Part shown: positions 1 to 7,825 of the stretch, one piece after another
How the letters are laid out: each line of letters begins with the position of its first letter
How positions within the stretch are numbered: position 1 is the first letter of the stretch
Assembly (NCBI GenBank): GCA_036274645.1
Contig: DASUFH010000037.1
Location: forward strand, 1 to 14,549
Origin: DASUFH01 sp036274645
GTDB lineage: Bacteria > Acidobacteriota > Terriglobia > 20CM-2-55-15
Reading direction: 5' to 3'
DNA length: 14,549 nucleotides
Translations under genes and position numbers: made by a program
The notes under the pieces: model-generated
Database searches by the model: none
What the model saw: the letters and a program-made list of their open reading frames with translations, nothing else
Told to the model about the DNA's origin: nothing

Positions 1-665
1 CGGCTGTTGACCGTGATCGGCAGATCGTGAGTGACATCGAGCACCGCGGCTTTCAGGTCATCACGGGTCTTGGGATCCACTGGAAATGTCTCCACATTCC
101 CCAGGTCATCGATCGCCGCCACCTCTCCGGTCTGGTCCGTAAAACCGTCGCCCTTGCGAATGGCGCTGAGTTCCAGCGCATAGACCCGGCCTACAATCTC
201 TGAAATGGCGAATTGCAGACGGTCATTGTGCGGATAGTCGGAAGAGGCCTGGAGAAGTGTGTCGAGAGCGGCGTCAAACTCGTCTTTGGATTTACTCAGG
301 AACCCCGCGGCATACAACTCATTGCCCCGATCAAACCGCATCTGCGCCTCGATAATCGCCAGACCGACCCGGTCTACGGACACTCTTGCGGGAATCGGCG
401 GTAGGGTCACGTCTGGGACCGGAGGCGCCAGCGCCCGGCTCACGCCGGAAGGCGGCGGCACGGGCCTTGTCGAACCGGCCTGGGCCAAAGAAGTGGAAAC
501 TACGGGAGGAGCAGGAATCGCCTCAACCGGGGGAGGAACCTGAACCGGACTGACCTGCGAAACCGCTATTGCGGGAATCGAGGGTACGACGGCATAACGC
601 GGGGGAGCACAGCCGGCTACTGCAATGCCCACCCCCAAGCCAATGATTTTGGTTAGTCTGCTCAA
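1..665 (-). CDS. Envelope lipoprotein, N-terminal part (possibly MltD-like lytic transglycosylase), partial
   Basis: The frame is open from a TTG start to the window edge, giving about 221 residues of an incomplete protein. It begins with a lipoprotein signal: basic start (LSRLTK), hydrophobic stretch (IIGLGVGIAVAGC) and a lipobox VAGC whose Cys would be lipidated. A proline-rich linker of about 70 residues follows (PVQVPPPVEAIPAPP, PPVPDVTLPPIPA), then a helical region ending in DLPITVNS at the window edge. That ending is like the segment just before the catalytic SLT domain in MltD-type membrane-bound lytic transglycosylases, which cut peptidoglycan glycan strands. The catalytic domain and any LysM repeats would lie outside the window, so the family call is inference; the lipoprotein call is well supported. 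TTG at 665 has AAAGAGA just upstream, but very close; an in-frame TTG at 689 is an alternative. The gene follows the comEC terminator. Confidence 0.55.
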   Translation of the reverse strand, partial: MSRLTKIIGLGVGIAVAGCAPPRYAVVPSIPAIAVSQVSPVQVPPPVEAIPAPPVVSTSLAQAGSTRPVPPPSGVSRALAPPVPDVTLPPIPARVSVDRVGLAIIEAQMRFDRGNELYAAGFLSKSKDEFDAALDTLLQASSDYPHNDRLQFAISEIVGRVYALELSAIRKGDGFTDQTGEVAAIDDLGNVETFPVDPKTRDDLKAAVLDVTHDLPITVNS

Positions 666-674
666 ATCTCTTTG

Positions 675-687
675 GGTCAGCCTGACC
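675..687. promoter_or_regulatory. 13-bp palindrome upstream of the lipoprotein gene
   Basis: GGTCAG-c-CTGACC is a perfect inverted repeat with a single central base. It lies 10 bp before the TTG start of the lipoprotein gene and just downstream of a weak -10-like TTAATT (688-693, minus strand). The position would suit a repressor operator. No regulator is identified and chance is possible. Confidence 0.25.
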
Positions 688-720
688 AATTAATCTGGTC
701 TTCGCTAAAGTTCAGCCCTT

Positions 721-768
721 AAAAACAAAAGCCACTAAATACCGCTCTGACGCCGGTTTTATAGTGGC
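721..768 (-). terminator. Rho-independent terminator closing the comEC operon
   Basis: On the minus strand GCCACTA (overlapping the last comEC codons and the TAA stop) pairs with TAGTGGC, and an inner ACCG/CGGT stem continues the hairpin around a 9-nt loop. The 3' arm is followed directly by TTTTGTTTTT. This is the classic intrinsic terminator layout, and it separates comEC from the lipoprotein gene downstream. Confidence 0.8.
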
Positions 769-3218
769 CAAAATCCAAGCCCGGGTAGCTTACACGACGG
801 ACAATGACGGGTCAACGCTGAAGATACCTCAATCAATTCATGGGAATCCACGGCATCCGGACCGAATCGGACGGTGATTGCGCCCACCTGATCCGTCCGT
901 ACGGCAGGCAATGCCGACGACGCCGGATGACCGAACGGATTGTTTGCGCCGACGGAAATCAGGCGGACGTCCGCCGCCACGCGAAGCTGGACGCCACCGC
1001 TTCCGTGATGGGGAACCTTGAGTACGCTGACGCGCTCCGGCGCACCGGCAAGGCCGCTCTCCAGATCCCCGGTCAGCAGGGCGGTCCTGGTTCCGGCGTG
1101 GACGAGCAGCACGACCGAATCGTTGTTCCGGGCGGTTTTCCGAACCTTCCAGCCGCGCGGCGGATGCAGGACCTCAATGTCGCCCGTCGCCTGACCCGCA
1201 AAAACCCAGCGTGCCGGAATCGACTTCATGGAAAGCCGAAGCAGGAATGCCCGATAACGCGGCGTCATGGCGTTGGGTCCCAGCCAGGCCTCGCCGACTT
1301 TGAAGTTCTCGACCACTTCGAACAGGCCATCCAGGTGGTCGTTATGCGCATGCGTCAGGACCACCGCATCCAGCCGGCGGATCCGTCTGGAGAATAGATA
1401 CGCGCTGACCACGTCCTCCCCAATGGAAAACCCCCGGTCATCGCGCAACCCCAGAAAGCGGCCGGCGGCAACACCGCCGCCATCGACCAGCATGCGCCGG
1501 CCGTCCGGAAACTCCAGCAGAATGGAGTCCCCCTGCCCCACATCGAGGACAGTCATCGTCAGCGCCGATGGCGCCGGTGGCGAGAAATCGGCCAGCGCGA
1601 TCACCGCCAGCGTACCGGCTACACCGCACCCCGCCAGGACTGCCGGAAAGGGACGCCGCTTCCAGACCGACCAAAACAAGAGGACGAGCGCTGCGCCGTA
1701 AACAGCCCACAGCCAGACCGGCGCCGACGGAACCCGGATGGTCGCGCCCGGAATCGCCAGAGAGGCCTGAAGAATCCGGATAAGTCCGCTGAAAAGCATT
1801 TCCGCGCACCAGACGACCGGCCAGGCGATGGCATCCGGCAACACGATCGTCGCCAGCGCGGCGCAGGTTCCGAAAGCCGCAACCAGGCCGGCCGGCACAT
1901 TGACCAACGCGGAGAGTGGGGCCAGGCGGTGAAAGGACTCGACCATGAAGACGGCAAACACGCTTTCAACCGCCGCTGCCACGATCAACCCTTCTGATCC
2001 ATAGATGACGAGCCGCCACGGCACGGTCACAGTCCACGCGGGCAACCCGTGAAGTTCAAGCCACAGGCGCCGGGATACCCGCCAGTCGGCGACCTCCACC
2101 GGCAACAGGCTGTCTCTCGCTTCGTCCGTAAAACCGTCAAGCCGCGCTTTCCACCGCTCCACCGCCCACCGCGCGGCCGGCGCTCCCAGCAGAATGACGG
2201 CCAGCACAGCGGTGAATGTCATCTGAAAACTGGGATCCTCCAGCGCCGACGGATCCCAGATAAGGATGACGAAGGCGGAGGCGGCCACGGCGTTCAGCGG
2301 CGAATATCCGCGATCCATGGCCGTGGAAAGCATGATGAACGTGGCCATGATCAGGGCGCGCAACGCCGGCGTCTGCCCTTCGACCAGGAGCGCATAGGCG
2401 AGGCCCGCGGCCAGCGTCACGCCGAATCGCCAGGCCCGGCGTCGGGTCACCCAGCGGCTGAGCCATCCCGCAGCCGCCAGGACGACCGCAAAGTGGAATC
2501 CGGAAACGACGACCAGGTGGTACACGCCGGACATCTTGAATGTCTCTTCGACTTCCGGCGTGACCGCGTCCTTGCGGCCCAGCGTCAGGCCGGCAACCAG
2601 ACCCGCGACGTCCGGATTGTTCCCGAACCGCCGTTCCAGCCGGCGCTCGATCCAGGCCCGAACGTCGTCCGGCGCGTGCCATCCCCGGCTGACGACCGTG
2701 ATCAGCCTAGGATTGCGAACGTTGCCGGTCCAGAAGACGCCCTGGCGTTCGAGATAACGCCGATAGTCGAACACGCCAGGATTGCGGTAGACCGGCGGAC
2801 GCGCCAGCTTCACGAGGATCTCGACGCGATCGCCACGTCCCAGATCCAGCGCATTGAAGATCCGGATCAGTTCCGGCTCTTCAAGAAACTCGGTCAGCCG
2901 CGCGCGGCCCGCGGCTTCCTTCCCGTCGATTGAGAGGACACGCACGTTCAAATAGACTCCCGGCCCCCGCCACTCCGGACGGCGCTCCAGAGTTCCGACG
3001 AGACGTACCGCCACCGGACCCGGATCCGGTGGCGCGTCGGGCAGCAATGCGCGAAGAGCGGCGCCGGCGATGAAGAGCGTCAGCAGGGCCAGTCGTGGAC
3101 GGGCGCAGGCAATGACTGCCGAGAGTGGCAGCGCTATCCACAACGACGTCGGGTCGAGACAGGGCGAACAGAGAATGCCGGCCGCAAGAACGAGGAGAGG
3201 GAAAACAAGAGGCGCCAT
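759..3218 (-). CDS. comEC: ComEC/Rec2 family DNA uptake channel protein
   Basis: A protein of 819 residues, normal for full-length ComEC. The family carries single-stranded DNA across the inner membrane during natural transformation. An N-terminal membrane segment leads into a soluble region, then the Competence domain, whose signature GLTLGRKD...GVYHLVVVSGFH lies around residues 210-242 and is followed by many hydrophobic helices. A metallo-beta-lactamase-like domain starts near residue 553 (MTVLDVGQGDS) and has an intact metal-binding motif H623-A-H625-N-D627-H628, then LLTGDLESG and VPHHGSGG. The intact motif argues for the nuclease-competent form that is thought to degrade the non-transported strand. 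The ATG start has GAGGA about 10 nt upstream. It is the last gene of the minus-strand run, 58 nt after the RNA methyltransferase, and its stop codon lies inside the terminator hairpin. No other competence genes are present in the window. Confidence 0.95.
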   Translation of the reverse strand: MAPLVFPLLVLAAGILCSPCLDPTSLWIALPLSAVIACARPRLALLTLFIAGAALRALLPDAPPDPGPVAVRLVGTLERRPEWRGPGVYLNVRVLSIDGKEAAGRARLTEFLEEPELIRIFNALDLGRGDRVEILVKLARPPVYRNPGVFDYRRYLERQGVFWTGNVRNPRLITVVSRGWHAPDDVRAWIERRLERRFGNNPDVAGLVAGLTLGRKDAVTPEVEETFKMSGVYHLVVVSGFHFAVVLAAAGWLSRWVTRRRAWRFGVTLAAGLAYALLVEGQTPALRALIMATFIMLSTAMDRGYSPLNAVAASAFVILIWDPSALEDPSFQMTFTAVLAVILLGAPAARWAVERWKARLDGFTDEARDSLLPVEVADWRVSRRLWLELHGLPAWTVTVPWRLVIYGSEGLIVAAAVESVFAVFMVESFHRLAPLSALVNVPAGLVAAFGTCAALATIVLPDAIAWPVVWCAEMLFSGLIRILQASLAIPGATIRVPSAPVWLWAVYGAALVLLFWSVWKRRPFPAVLAGCGVAGTLAVIALADFSPPAPSALTMTVLDVGQGDSILLEFPDGRRMLVDGGGVAAGRFLGLRDDRGFSIGEDVVSAYLFSRRIRRLDAVVLTHAHNDHLDGLFEVVENFKVGEAWLGPNAMTPRYRAFLLRLSMKSIPARWVFAGQATGDIEVLHPPRGWKVRKTARNNDSVVLLVHAGTRTALLTGDLESGLAGAPERVSVLKVPHHGSGGVQLRVAADVRLISVGANNPFGHPASSALPAVRTDQVGAITVRFGPDAVDSHELIEVSSALTRHCPSCKLPGLGFWPL

Positions 3219-3233
3219 TCGCAGTAATCCTCA

Positions 3234-3251
3234 CGGACCGCGATCGGTCCG
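3234..3251 (-). other. Perfect 7-bp hairpin just before the comEC ribosome-binding site
   Basis: On the minus strand CGGACCG-ATCG-CGGTCCG folds into a perfect 7-bp stem with a 4-nt loop, ending 2 nt before the GAGGA that serves comEC. No T-run follows, so it is not an intrinsic terminator. It could protect or modulate the comEC part of the transcript; this is inference. Confidence 0.4.
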
Positions 3252-3276
3252 GAATCCGGAACTGCAAAGAGCGCCG

Positions 3277-4467
3277 CTATTCTAACGCGAACCGGGCGAC
3301 CGCTTCGATGTGATACGTGTTGGGAAACTGATCCACCAGTGTAAGACGCTCGAGCCGGTATCCCGCCTTGATCAGCAGAGCGGCCTCGCGCGCAAACGTG
3401 CTGGGATTGCACGACACATACACCACGACCGGAGCGCGCCAATCCGCAATGCGGCCTGCCTCGCGAACCCCGCAGCCGGAGCGCGGCGGATCCAGCAGAA
3501 CCAGGTCCGGCCGGAGATCCGGATGTGCGGCGGCGCGATCGAGGTCCCCTTCATGGAACTCCGCGTTGCCGGCGGCGTTCGACGCCGCGTTGTGGCGGGC
3601 GAGCCGGACGGCAAATGGATTGGAATCGACGCCAATGACGCGGCCCCATCGCCTGCCGAGCGGAATCGAGAAGAAGCCCACCCCACAAAAGAGATCGGCG
3701 GCCAGGCCGCCCCCTTCTCCGGCCTCCGTCAGGACGGTCTCCAGAAATCTACCGGCCAGCGGACGATTCGGCTGAAAGAAAGCGTCGGGATGAACCTCAA
3801 ACGTGAAACCACCAACCACTGCCTTCACGCGGCCCTCATCGGTTGCTGTTTCGCGCCGGCGACGCGCCGATCCACGCGCCGGCGCGGCTTCGACGAAATT
3901 GGCGGCCACTTCTCCGTCGTCGCCGGCTACGGCGCGAACCTCACGCGCCTGAAACATTCCCGGAGACGCCAGCAACTCATTGGCCTCAGATATGAATGCG
4001 TTCAGTTCAGGAACCAGAGCGCTGCATTCCGTGATCGGAACGACCTCATGCGCGCCTTCCTTCATGAATCCCACCCGGCCGTTGACGACATGAAACGTTG
4101 CGCGCATCCGGTACTGCCGGTCCGGACCGAAGTGACGGCCGATCGGCTGCTCTTTCCAATCGATGCGTCCGGCGCGCCAGAGGGTTTCCCGCAGAATGTC
4201 TTCCTTGAAATCGAGCTGGCGCTCATAACGGATGTGCTGCCAGTGGCAGCAACCGGCCGTCTCGTAGTTCGGACACGAAGGCTCCTGACGGTCCGGGGAG
4301 GGCTCCAGAAGCGTCACGATACGCGCCGTGCGGTAGTCCTTCTTCTGCTCGACCACCTCGACTTCGACGACGTCTCCCGGCGCCGTTCGTGGAACAAAGA
4401 CGACGCCATCCGGAGTTCTCGCCAGGCCGGCGCCACCGTAAATCAGCTTCTCAATCTGGACACGCAT
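3277..4467 (-). CDS. rlmD: TrmA/RlmD-type 23S rRNA (uracil-5-)-methyltransferase
   Basis: A SAM-dependent RNA m5U methyltransferase of the RumA/RlmD/TrmA family, 396 residues. An N-terminal TRAM RNA-binding domain (VQIEKLIYGGAGLAR) is followed by a cysteine cluster for a 4Fe-4S centre (Cys65, Cys73, Cys74, with Cys148 as likely fourth ligand), then the Rossmann methyltransferase fold (DLFCGVGFFSIPL), DPPRSGC near 326-332, and the nucleophile Cys353 in YVSCNPSTFA. The end VDQFPNTYHIEAV is typical of the family. The cysteine order differs from the usual C-x5-C-G-G-C: the second Cys has moved next to the third. I chose ATG 4467 because AAAGAG lies 9 nt upstream; ATG 4476 would add three residues but has no usable Shine-Dalgarno spacing. 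The exact target uridine cannot be read from sequence, so the rlmD symbol is tentative. The gene follows rsmI closely. Confidence 0.88.
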   Translation of the reverse strand: MRVQIEKLIYGGAGLARTPDGVVFVPRTAPGDVVEVEVVEQKKDYRTARIVTLLEPSPDRQEPSCPNYETAGCCHWQHIRYERQLDFKEDILRETLWRAGRIDWKEQPIGRHFGPDRQYRMRATFHVVNGRVGFMKEGAHEVVPITECSALVPELNAFISEANELLASPGMFQAREVRAVAGDDGEVAANFVEAAPARGSARRRRETATDEGRVKAVVGGFTFEVHPDAFFQPNRPLAGRFLETVLTEAGEGGGLAADLFCGVGFFSIPLGRRWGRVIGVDSNPFAVRLARHNAASNAAGNAEFHEGDLDRAAAHPDLRPDLVLLDPPRSGCGVREAGRIADWRAPVVVYVSCNPSTFAREAALLIKAGYRLERLTLVDQFPNTYHIEAVARFALE

Positions 4468-4480
4468 GATGTTCATCTCT

Positions 4481-5239
4481 TTATTTCTTGAAGAACAGAT
4501 CGTAAAGCTCGTTCCGGGAAATGCCGAGAATCTTCAGCGCATCCTCGCGGGTCAGCGGACGCTTTGGGGCCGGCTCGTCCTTCGCTCCGGCCACAACGAG
4601 CACAAACTCTCCGATGTCGCGCGCCGTCGCGCGAGCCTTCGACAGCGGTCCGTAGACATATTCCTCATGGGCCTTGGTGATTTCCCTTCCGACACAGGCT
4701 TCGCGATCGCCGAGAATCTCGATCATGTCATCGATCGTCTCGAAAATGCGGTGGGGCGCCTCATAAAACACCATCGTCGTCCGGCCGGTCCGGAGGGCTT
4801 CCAGCCGCGACCGGCGCGCCGCGCGTCTGGAAGGAAGGAATCCGACAAAGAGAAACTCATCGGAAGGAATCCCGGAAGCCGCGAGCGCGGCGACGGCGGC
4901 GTTCGGCCCGGGAATCGAAATGACGGGAATGCCATGTTCGCGGCAGTACCGCACGAGACGAAACCCGGGATCGGAAATGGCCGGCGTGCCCGCGTCGGAA
5001 ATGAGCGCGACGTTCTCGCCGGCCTCCAGCTTGCGGCCGATCTCCGAGGCTTTTTCGCGTTCATTGAATTCGTGATAGCTGGCCAGCGGCTTCCGGACTC
5101 CGAAATGAGTCAGAAGCTTCAGCGCGCGCCGTGTATCTTCACACGCGATGAGATCGACGGTTTCCAGAGTCTTGAGCGCGCGCGGGCTCAGATCATCGAG
5201 ATTGCCGATCGGCGTTGCGACGATGAACAAACTTCCCAT
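4481..5239 (-). CDS. rsmI: 16S rRNA (cytidine1402-2'-O)-methyltransferase RsmI
   Basis: Tetrapyrrole-methylase-fold enzyme that methylates the ribose of C1402 in the decoding centre of 16S rRNA using SAM. All family motifs are present: LFIVATPIGNLDDLS at residues 4-18, CEDTRR at 33-38, SYHEFNE near 54-60, LISDAGTPAISDPG at 79-92, then PGPNAAVAAL, FYEAPHRI and REITKAHEE. It is 252 residues long, slightly shorter than the E. coli protein. The frame is open upstream to a TTG at 5311, but the family begins at MGSLFIVATPIGN, so ATG 5239 is taken; its Shine-Dalgarno is weak. It sits 108 nt after galU, with no terminator visible in that gap, and 13 nt before the RNA methyltransferase start, so the two RNA-modification genes are probably co-transcribed. 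Confidence 0.95.
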   Translation of the reverse strand: MGSLFIVATPIGNLDDLSPRALKTLETVDLIACEDTRRALKLLTHFGVRKPLASYHEFNEREKASEIGRKLEAGENVALISDAGTPAISDPGFRLVRYCREHGIPVISIPGPNAAVAALAASGIPSDEFLFVGFLPSRRAARRSRLEALRTGRTTMVFYEAPHRIFETIDDMIEILGDREACVGREITKAHEEYVYGPLSKARATARDIGEFVLVVAGAKDEPAPKRPLTREDALKILGISRNELYDLFFKK

Positions 5240-5347
5240 GAGCGTCCGCGGCCTAACCGCCGGCAACACCCCGGTGGAACGTTGAGGAATGTCTCCCGGG
5301 AAGGAAAGCAACGGATCTGCCGGCTTCGACTTTTTCCCTCACGCCAG

Positions 5348-6223
5348 TCAGAACTTCAGCTGCTTCAGGTATTCCCGAAACTTCGCGCCGAGATCCGGGC
5401 GCCGCAGCGCAAACTCGACCGTCGCCTTGAGAAAGCCCAGTTTGTCGCCCGCATCGTATCGAACGCCCTCGAACATGTACGCGTAGACCGGCTGGATTTC
5501 CAGCAGGCTCCGGATCCCATCGGTCAACTGAATCTCTCCACCCCGCCCCGACTGGGTCTTCTCCAGCATCGGGAAAATTTCGGGGGTGAGGATGTAGCGC
5601 CCGATGATCGCGAGATTGGACGGCGCCTCATCCGCGGGCGGCTTCTCCACGACATCTTCAATCCGGTAGACACGTCCACCAAATCCTTCCACGGGACGAC
5701 CGCGAATCACTCCGTAGGATGAGATTTCTTCCCGAGGCACGGCGCAGGTCGCCAGAACCGAACCCTGGAGCTCCTCGAACACTCCGATCATCTGCTTCAG
5801 GCAGGGCGTTTCGGCGTCGATGATGTCGTCTCCCAGCATCACCGCGAAGGGCTCGTCTCCGACAACGTCCCGGGACATCAGCACGGCATGTCCCAGACCG
5901 AGGGCCTCTTTCTGGCGCACGTAGGTGACGCTGACCATGTTCGAAATCTCGCGAATGGCGGCGAGCAGGTCTTCCTTGCCGCGCTCCTTCAGCACGCTCT
6001 CCATTTCGTAGGAAACGTCGAAATGATCCTCGATCGCATTCTTGCCCCGGCCGGTGATCAACGTGATCATGGTGATCCCCGACTGGACCGCTTCCTCAAT
6101 GACGTACTGAATCAGCGGCTTATCAACCAGCGGCAGCATCTCCTTGGGCTGCGCCTTGGTGGCCGGCAGAAAGCGGGTGCCCAGACCCGCCGCGGGAAAC
6201 ACTGCCTTACGAACCTTCTTCAT
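5348..6223 (-). CDS. galU: UTP-glucose-1-phosphate uridylyltransferase GalU
   Basis: Makes UDP-glucose from UTP and glucose-1-phosphate, a precursor for lipopolysaccharide, exopolysaccharide and galactose metabolism; cytosolic. The 291-residue length is normal. The nucleotide-binding signature FPAAGLGTRFLPATKAQPKE at residues 9-28 includes the catalytic Arg17 and Lys27 positions. AVMLGDDIID (metal/nucleotide Asp), the VEKP segment and RYDAGDKLGFLKA match the bacterial GalU family and separate it from RmlA. The ATG follows the lepB stop by 18 nt; the spacer has only a modest GGGA/AAG-rich ribosome-binding signal. It is part of the minus-strand run. Confidence 0.96.
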   Translation of the reverse strand: MKKVRKAVFPAAGLGTRFLPATKAQPKEMLPLVDKPLIQYVIEEAVQSGITMITLITGRGKNAIEDHFDVSYEMESVLKERGKEDLLAAIREISNMVSVTYVRQKEALGLGHAVLMSRDVVGDEPFAVMLGDDIIDAETPCLKQMIGVFEELQGSVLATCAVPREEISSYGVIRGRPVEGFGGRVYRIEDVVEKPPADEAPSNLAIIGRYILTPEIFPMLEKTQSGRGGEIQLTDGIRSLLEIQPVYAYMFEGVRYDAGDKLGFLKATVEFALRRPDLGAKFREYLKQLKF

Positions 6224-6241
6224 ATCTGCTTCATCCCGTTC

Positions 6242-7240
6242 TTACTGTACAAGGGTGCCAAAGCGGAACCATCGCGTCCGACTGAAAAAATGCACACCCG
6301 TCTGCACGTAATCGTTGAGGCGTTCCGACATCGTCGGCGGCGCCCCCGTATAGGGCTCCGCCCGATACGACCAGTAAACGAAGAGCGGCATGCCCATGAT
6401 GGCGTCGCGTCCAACGTAGCCCCAGTACCGGCTGTCATTGCTGTTGTCCCGGTTGTCTCCCATGACGAAGAAACTGTCGGGAGGCACGACGGCCGGCCCA
6501 TAGTTGTCGCGCTTCTTCACATCCTCAGCCGTCCAGCTGTCGTTGTGATACACCGTCGGGTCCGTATGAATCTTGTACGGTTCGTCCAGTTGAACACCGT
6601 TGACGAACACACTCTTTTCACGGATTTCAACCGTATCGCCCGGCGTGCCAATGACGCGTTTGACAAAAGGGATTCGGGCGTCAACCGGGGACCGGAACAC
6701 GATGATGTCCCCACGCCGGATCGCCCGCTCCGGCAGGAACGGCCGGACCGCGGCCGGGAAGTTTCCGGGAAAGGCCAGCTTTTCAATAAAGAAATGATCG
6801 CCGACCAGAATCGTCGGCTTCATGGATTCGGTTGGAACCTGTGTGGCCTGCGCGATGTAACCCGTGAATACGAGAATGAATGCGAGCACCATCGCCAGAC
6901 TCTCCGCCCATTCCCACAGAACTTCCTTCCGAAAGCCTTCCCCGGAAACGGCCGTTTCGATGGCGGCGGGCGGCGTGGGCGTCCGTTCGAAAATGACGAG
7001 CCGTCCCAGCGGCACGTCCGGCTCGACCAGCGCGGCGGGTTGACCGTTGAACGATTCAGCAACCGCTGCGCCCTCACCGGCCACGGGGCCCCAGCTGTCA
7101 AACGGGATGGCGATTTCCGGCGCGGCAGGCGGCGCCTGCAGCCCGGCATCTCCCGGGAGTACGCCGACCTTCTCCGTCTTCTTATCGAATACGACGAGGC
7201 TGCCCAACCGGACGTCGGGCTCTCCCCCTCCGGGATTCAC
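6242..7240 (-). CDS. lepB: Signal peptidase I with long N-terminal extension
   Basis: Inner-membrane serine protease that removes signal peptides from exported proteins. A single membrane helix at about residues 112-130 is followed by the catalytic Ser139 (QVPTESMKPT), Lys194 (PFVKRVIGTPGDTVEI) and the late family box FFVMGDNRDNSNDSRYWGYV. At 332 residues it is about 100 longer than simple bacterial LepB proteins; the excess is a soluble, proline-rich N-terminal region of about 110 residues. That region contains one motif twice: EPDVRLGSLVVF at 7-18 and EPDVPLGRLVIF at 73-84. The GTG start at 7240 is firm: it overlaps the yqeY TGA (GTGA), and AAGGA stands 9 nt upstream (7250-7254). The extension is therefore really translated, and lepB is translationally coupled to yqeY. 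The extension's function is unknown. Confidence 0.95.
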   Translation of the reverse strand: MNPGGGEPDVRLGSLVVFDKKTEKVGVLPGDAGLQAPPAAPEIAIPFDSWGPVAGEGAAVAESFNGQPAALVEPDVPLGRLVIFERTPTPPAAIETAVSGEGFRKEVLWEWAESLAMVLAFILVFTGYIAQATQVPTESMKPTILVGDHFFIEKLAFPGNFPAAVRPFLPERAIRRGDIIVFRSPVDARIPFVKRVIGTPGDTVEIREKSVFVNGVQLDEPYKIHTDPTVYHNDSWTAEDVKKRDNYGPAVVPPDSFFVMGDNRDNSNDSRYWGYVGRDAIMGMPLFVYWSYRAEPYTGAPPTMSERLNDYVQTGVHFFSRTRWFRFGTLVQ

Positions 7241-7683
7241 GACAGGTGTTCCTTGACCAGCTGACTCACGCGGGCGCCGTCCACGGTCTTTCCGGCCAGT
7301 CGCCCGAGCGTGGCTTTCATGACCTTCCCCATGTCTTTGACTGAAGCGGCGCCGGTTTCCCGCACGGCGTCAGCGACGGCGGCCCGGATATCGTCCTCCG
7401 AAGCGGCCGCCGGCAGGTATTCCTCAATGACACGGATCTCGGACTCTTCCTTCAGGGCCAGTTCCTCGCGTCCCCCCTTGCGAAACTGCTCGATCGAATC
7501 CCGGCGCTGTTTAACCAGACTCTGCAGCGCCGCAATGACCTCGGGTTCATCGAGGACCTTCATCTTCTCGACTTCGCGGTTCTTGATAGCCGTCTTCATC
7601 ATCCGCAGCACGCCAAGCCGGAGAGAGTCCTTGTCCCGCATGGCCTGCACGATTTCCGCCTGCATACGCTCTTGTAGTGTCAC
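7237..7683 (-). CDS. yqeY: GatB/YqeY domain protein
   Basis: A 148-residue protein matching the whole YqeY family, which resembles the C-terminal tRNA-binding domain of the GatB amidotransferase subunit. Its role is not firmly known. Recognisable segments are QAMRDKDSLRLGVLRMMKTA near the start, IEEYLPAAASEDDIRAAV in the middle, and MGKVMKATLGRLAGKTVDG near the end. GTG 7683 is preferred because VTLQERMQAEI aligns with the usual family N-terminus; an internal ATG at 7665 is the alternative. No Shine-Dalgarno precedes the GTG, but a -10-like TATGAT stands 6 nt before it. It is the first gene of the minus-strand run, and its TGA overlaps the lepB GTG. The frame extends far upstream, antisense to argC, but that part is not coding. 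Confidence 0.92.
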   Translation of the reverse strand: MTLQERMQAEIVQAMRDKDSLRLGVLRMMKTAIKNREVEKMKVLDEPEVIAALQSLVKQRRDSIEQFRKGGREELALKEESEIRVIEEYLPAAASEDDIRAAVADAVRETGAASVKDMGKVMKATLGRLAGKTVDGARVSQLVKEHLS

Positions 7684-7796
7684 GCTTTCATCATAACGGG
7701 AAAGCCATAGAAAACGATAGGGATGCGCTGCCCCCGCCTGGCGCCGGCGCCGCCATTCTCCGGCCTGCCGGCCCCGCTTAAGCAGAGGGCGGGCTC

Positions 7797-7825
7797 TTGA
7801 CGGCCGGTTTGCGGACCTGTATAAA
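7797..7825 (+). promoter_or_regulatory. sigma70-type promoter of argCB
   Basis: TTGACG (7797-7802), exactly 17 bp, then TATAAA (7820-7825). Both hexamers match the consensus in five of six positions. Transcription would begin near 7831-7834, only 3-6 nt before the argC ATG, giving an essentially leaderless mRNA. The first ARG box covers the -10 hexamer. Confidence 0.75.

Noticed and set aside
2049..2933. 294-codon plus-strand open frame opposite comEC
   Set aside because: Shadow frame without recognisable features, opposite the ComEC competence domain.
5240..5347. Extra N-terminal segment of RsmI or a small gene between galU and rsmI
   Set aside because: The frame is open to a TTG at 5311, but the residues are unlike RsmI starts, and the family begins at ATG 5239. 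No terminator, promoter or other gene is evident in the gap.
3310..5722. Long plus-strand open frames (393 and 418 codons) opposite the RNA methyltransferase, rsmI and galU
   Set aside because: Low-complexity Arg-rich translations opposite three well-identified genes; no motifs and no ribosome-binding context.
5888..7264. 458-codon plus-strand open frame opposite galU and lepB
   Set aside because: His/Arg-rich antisense shadow of two clear genes.
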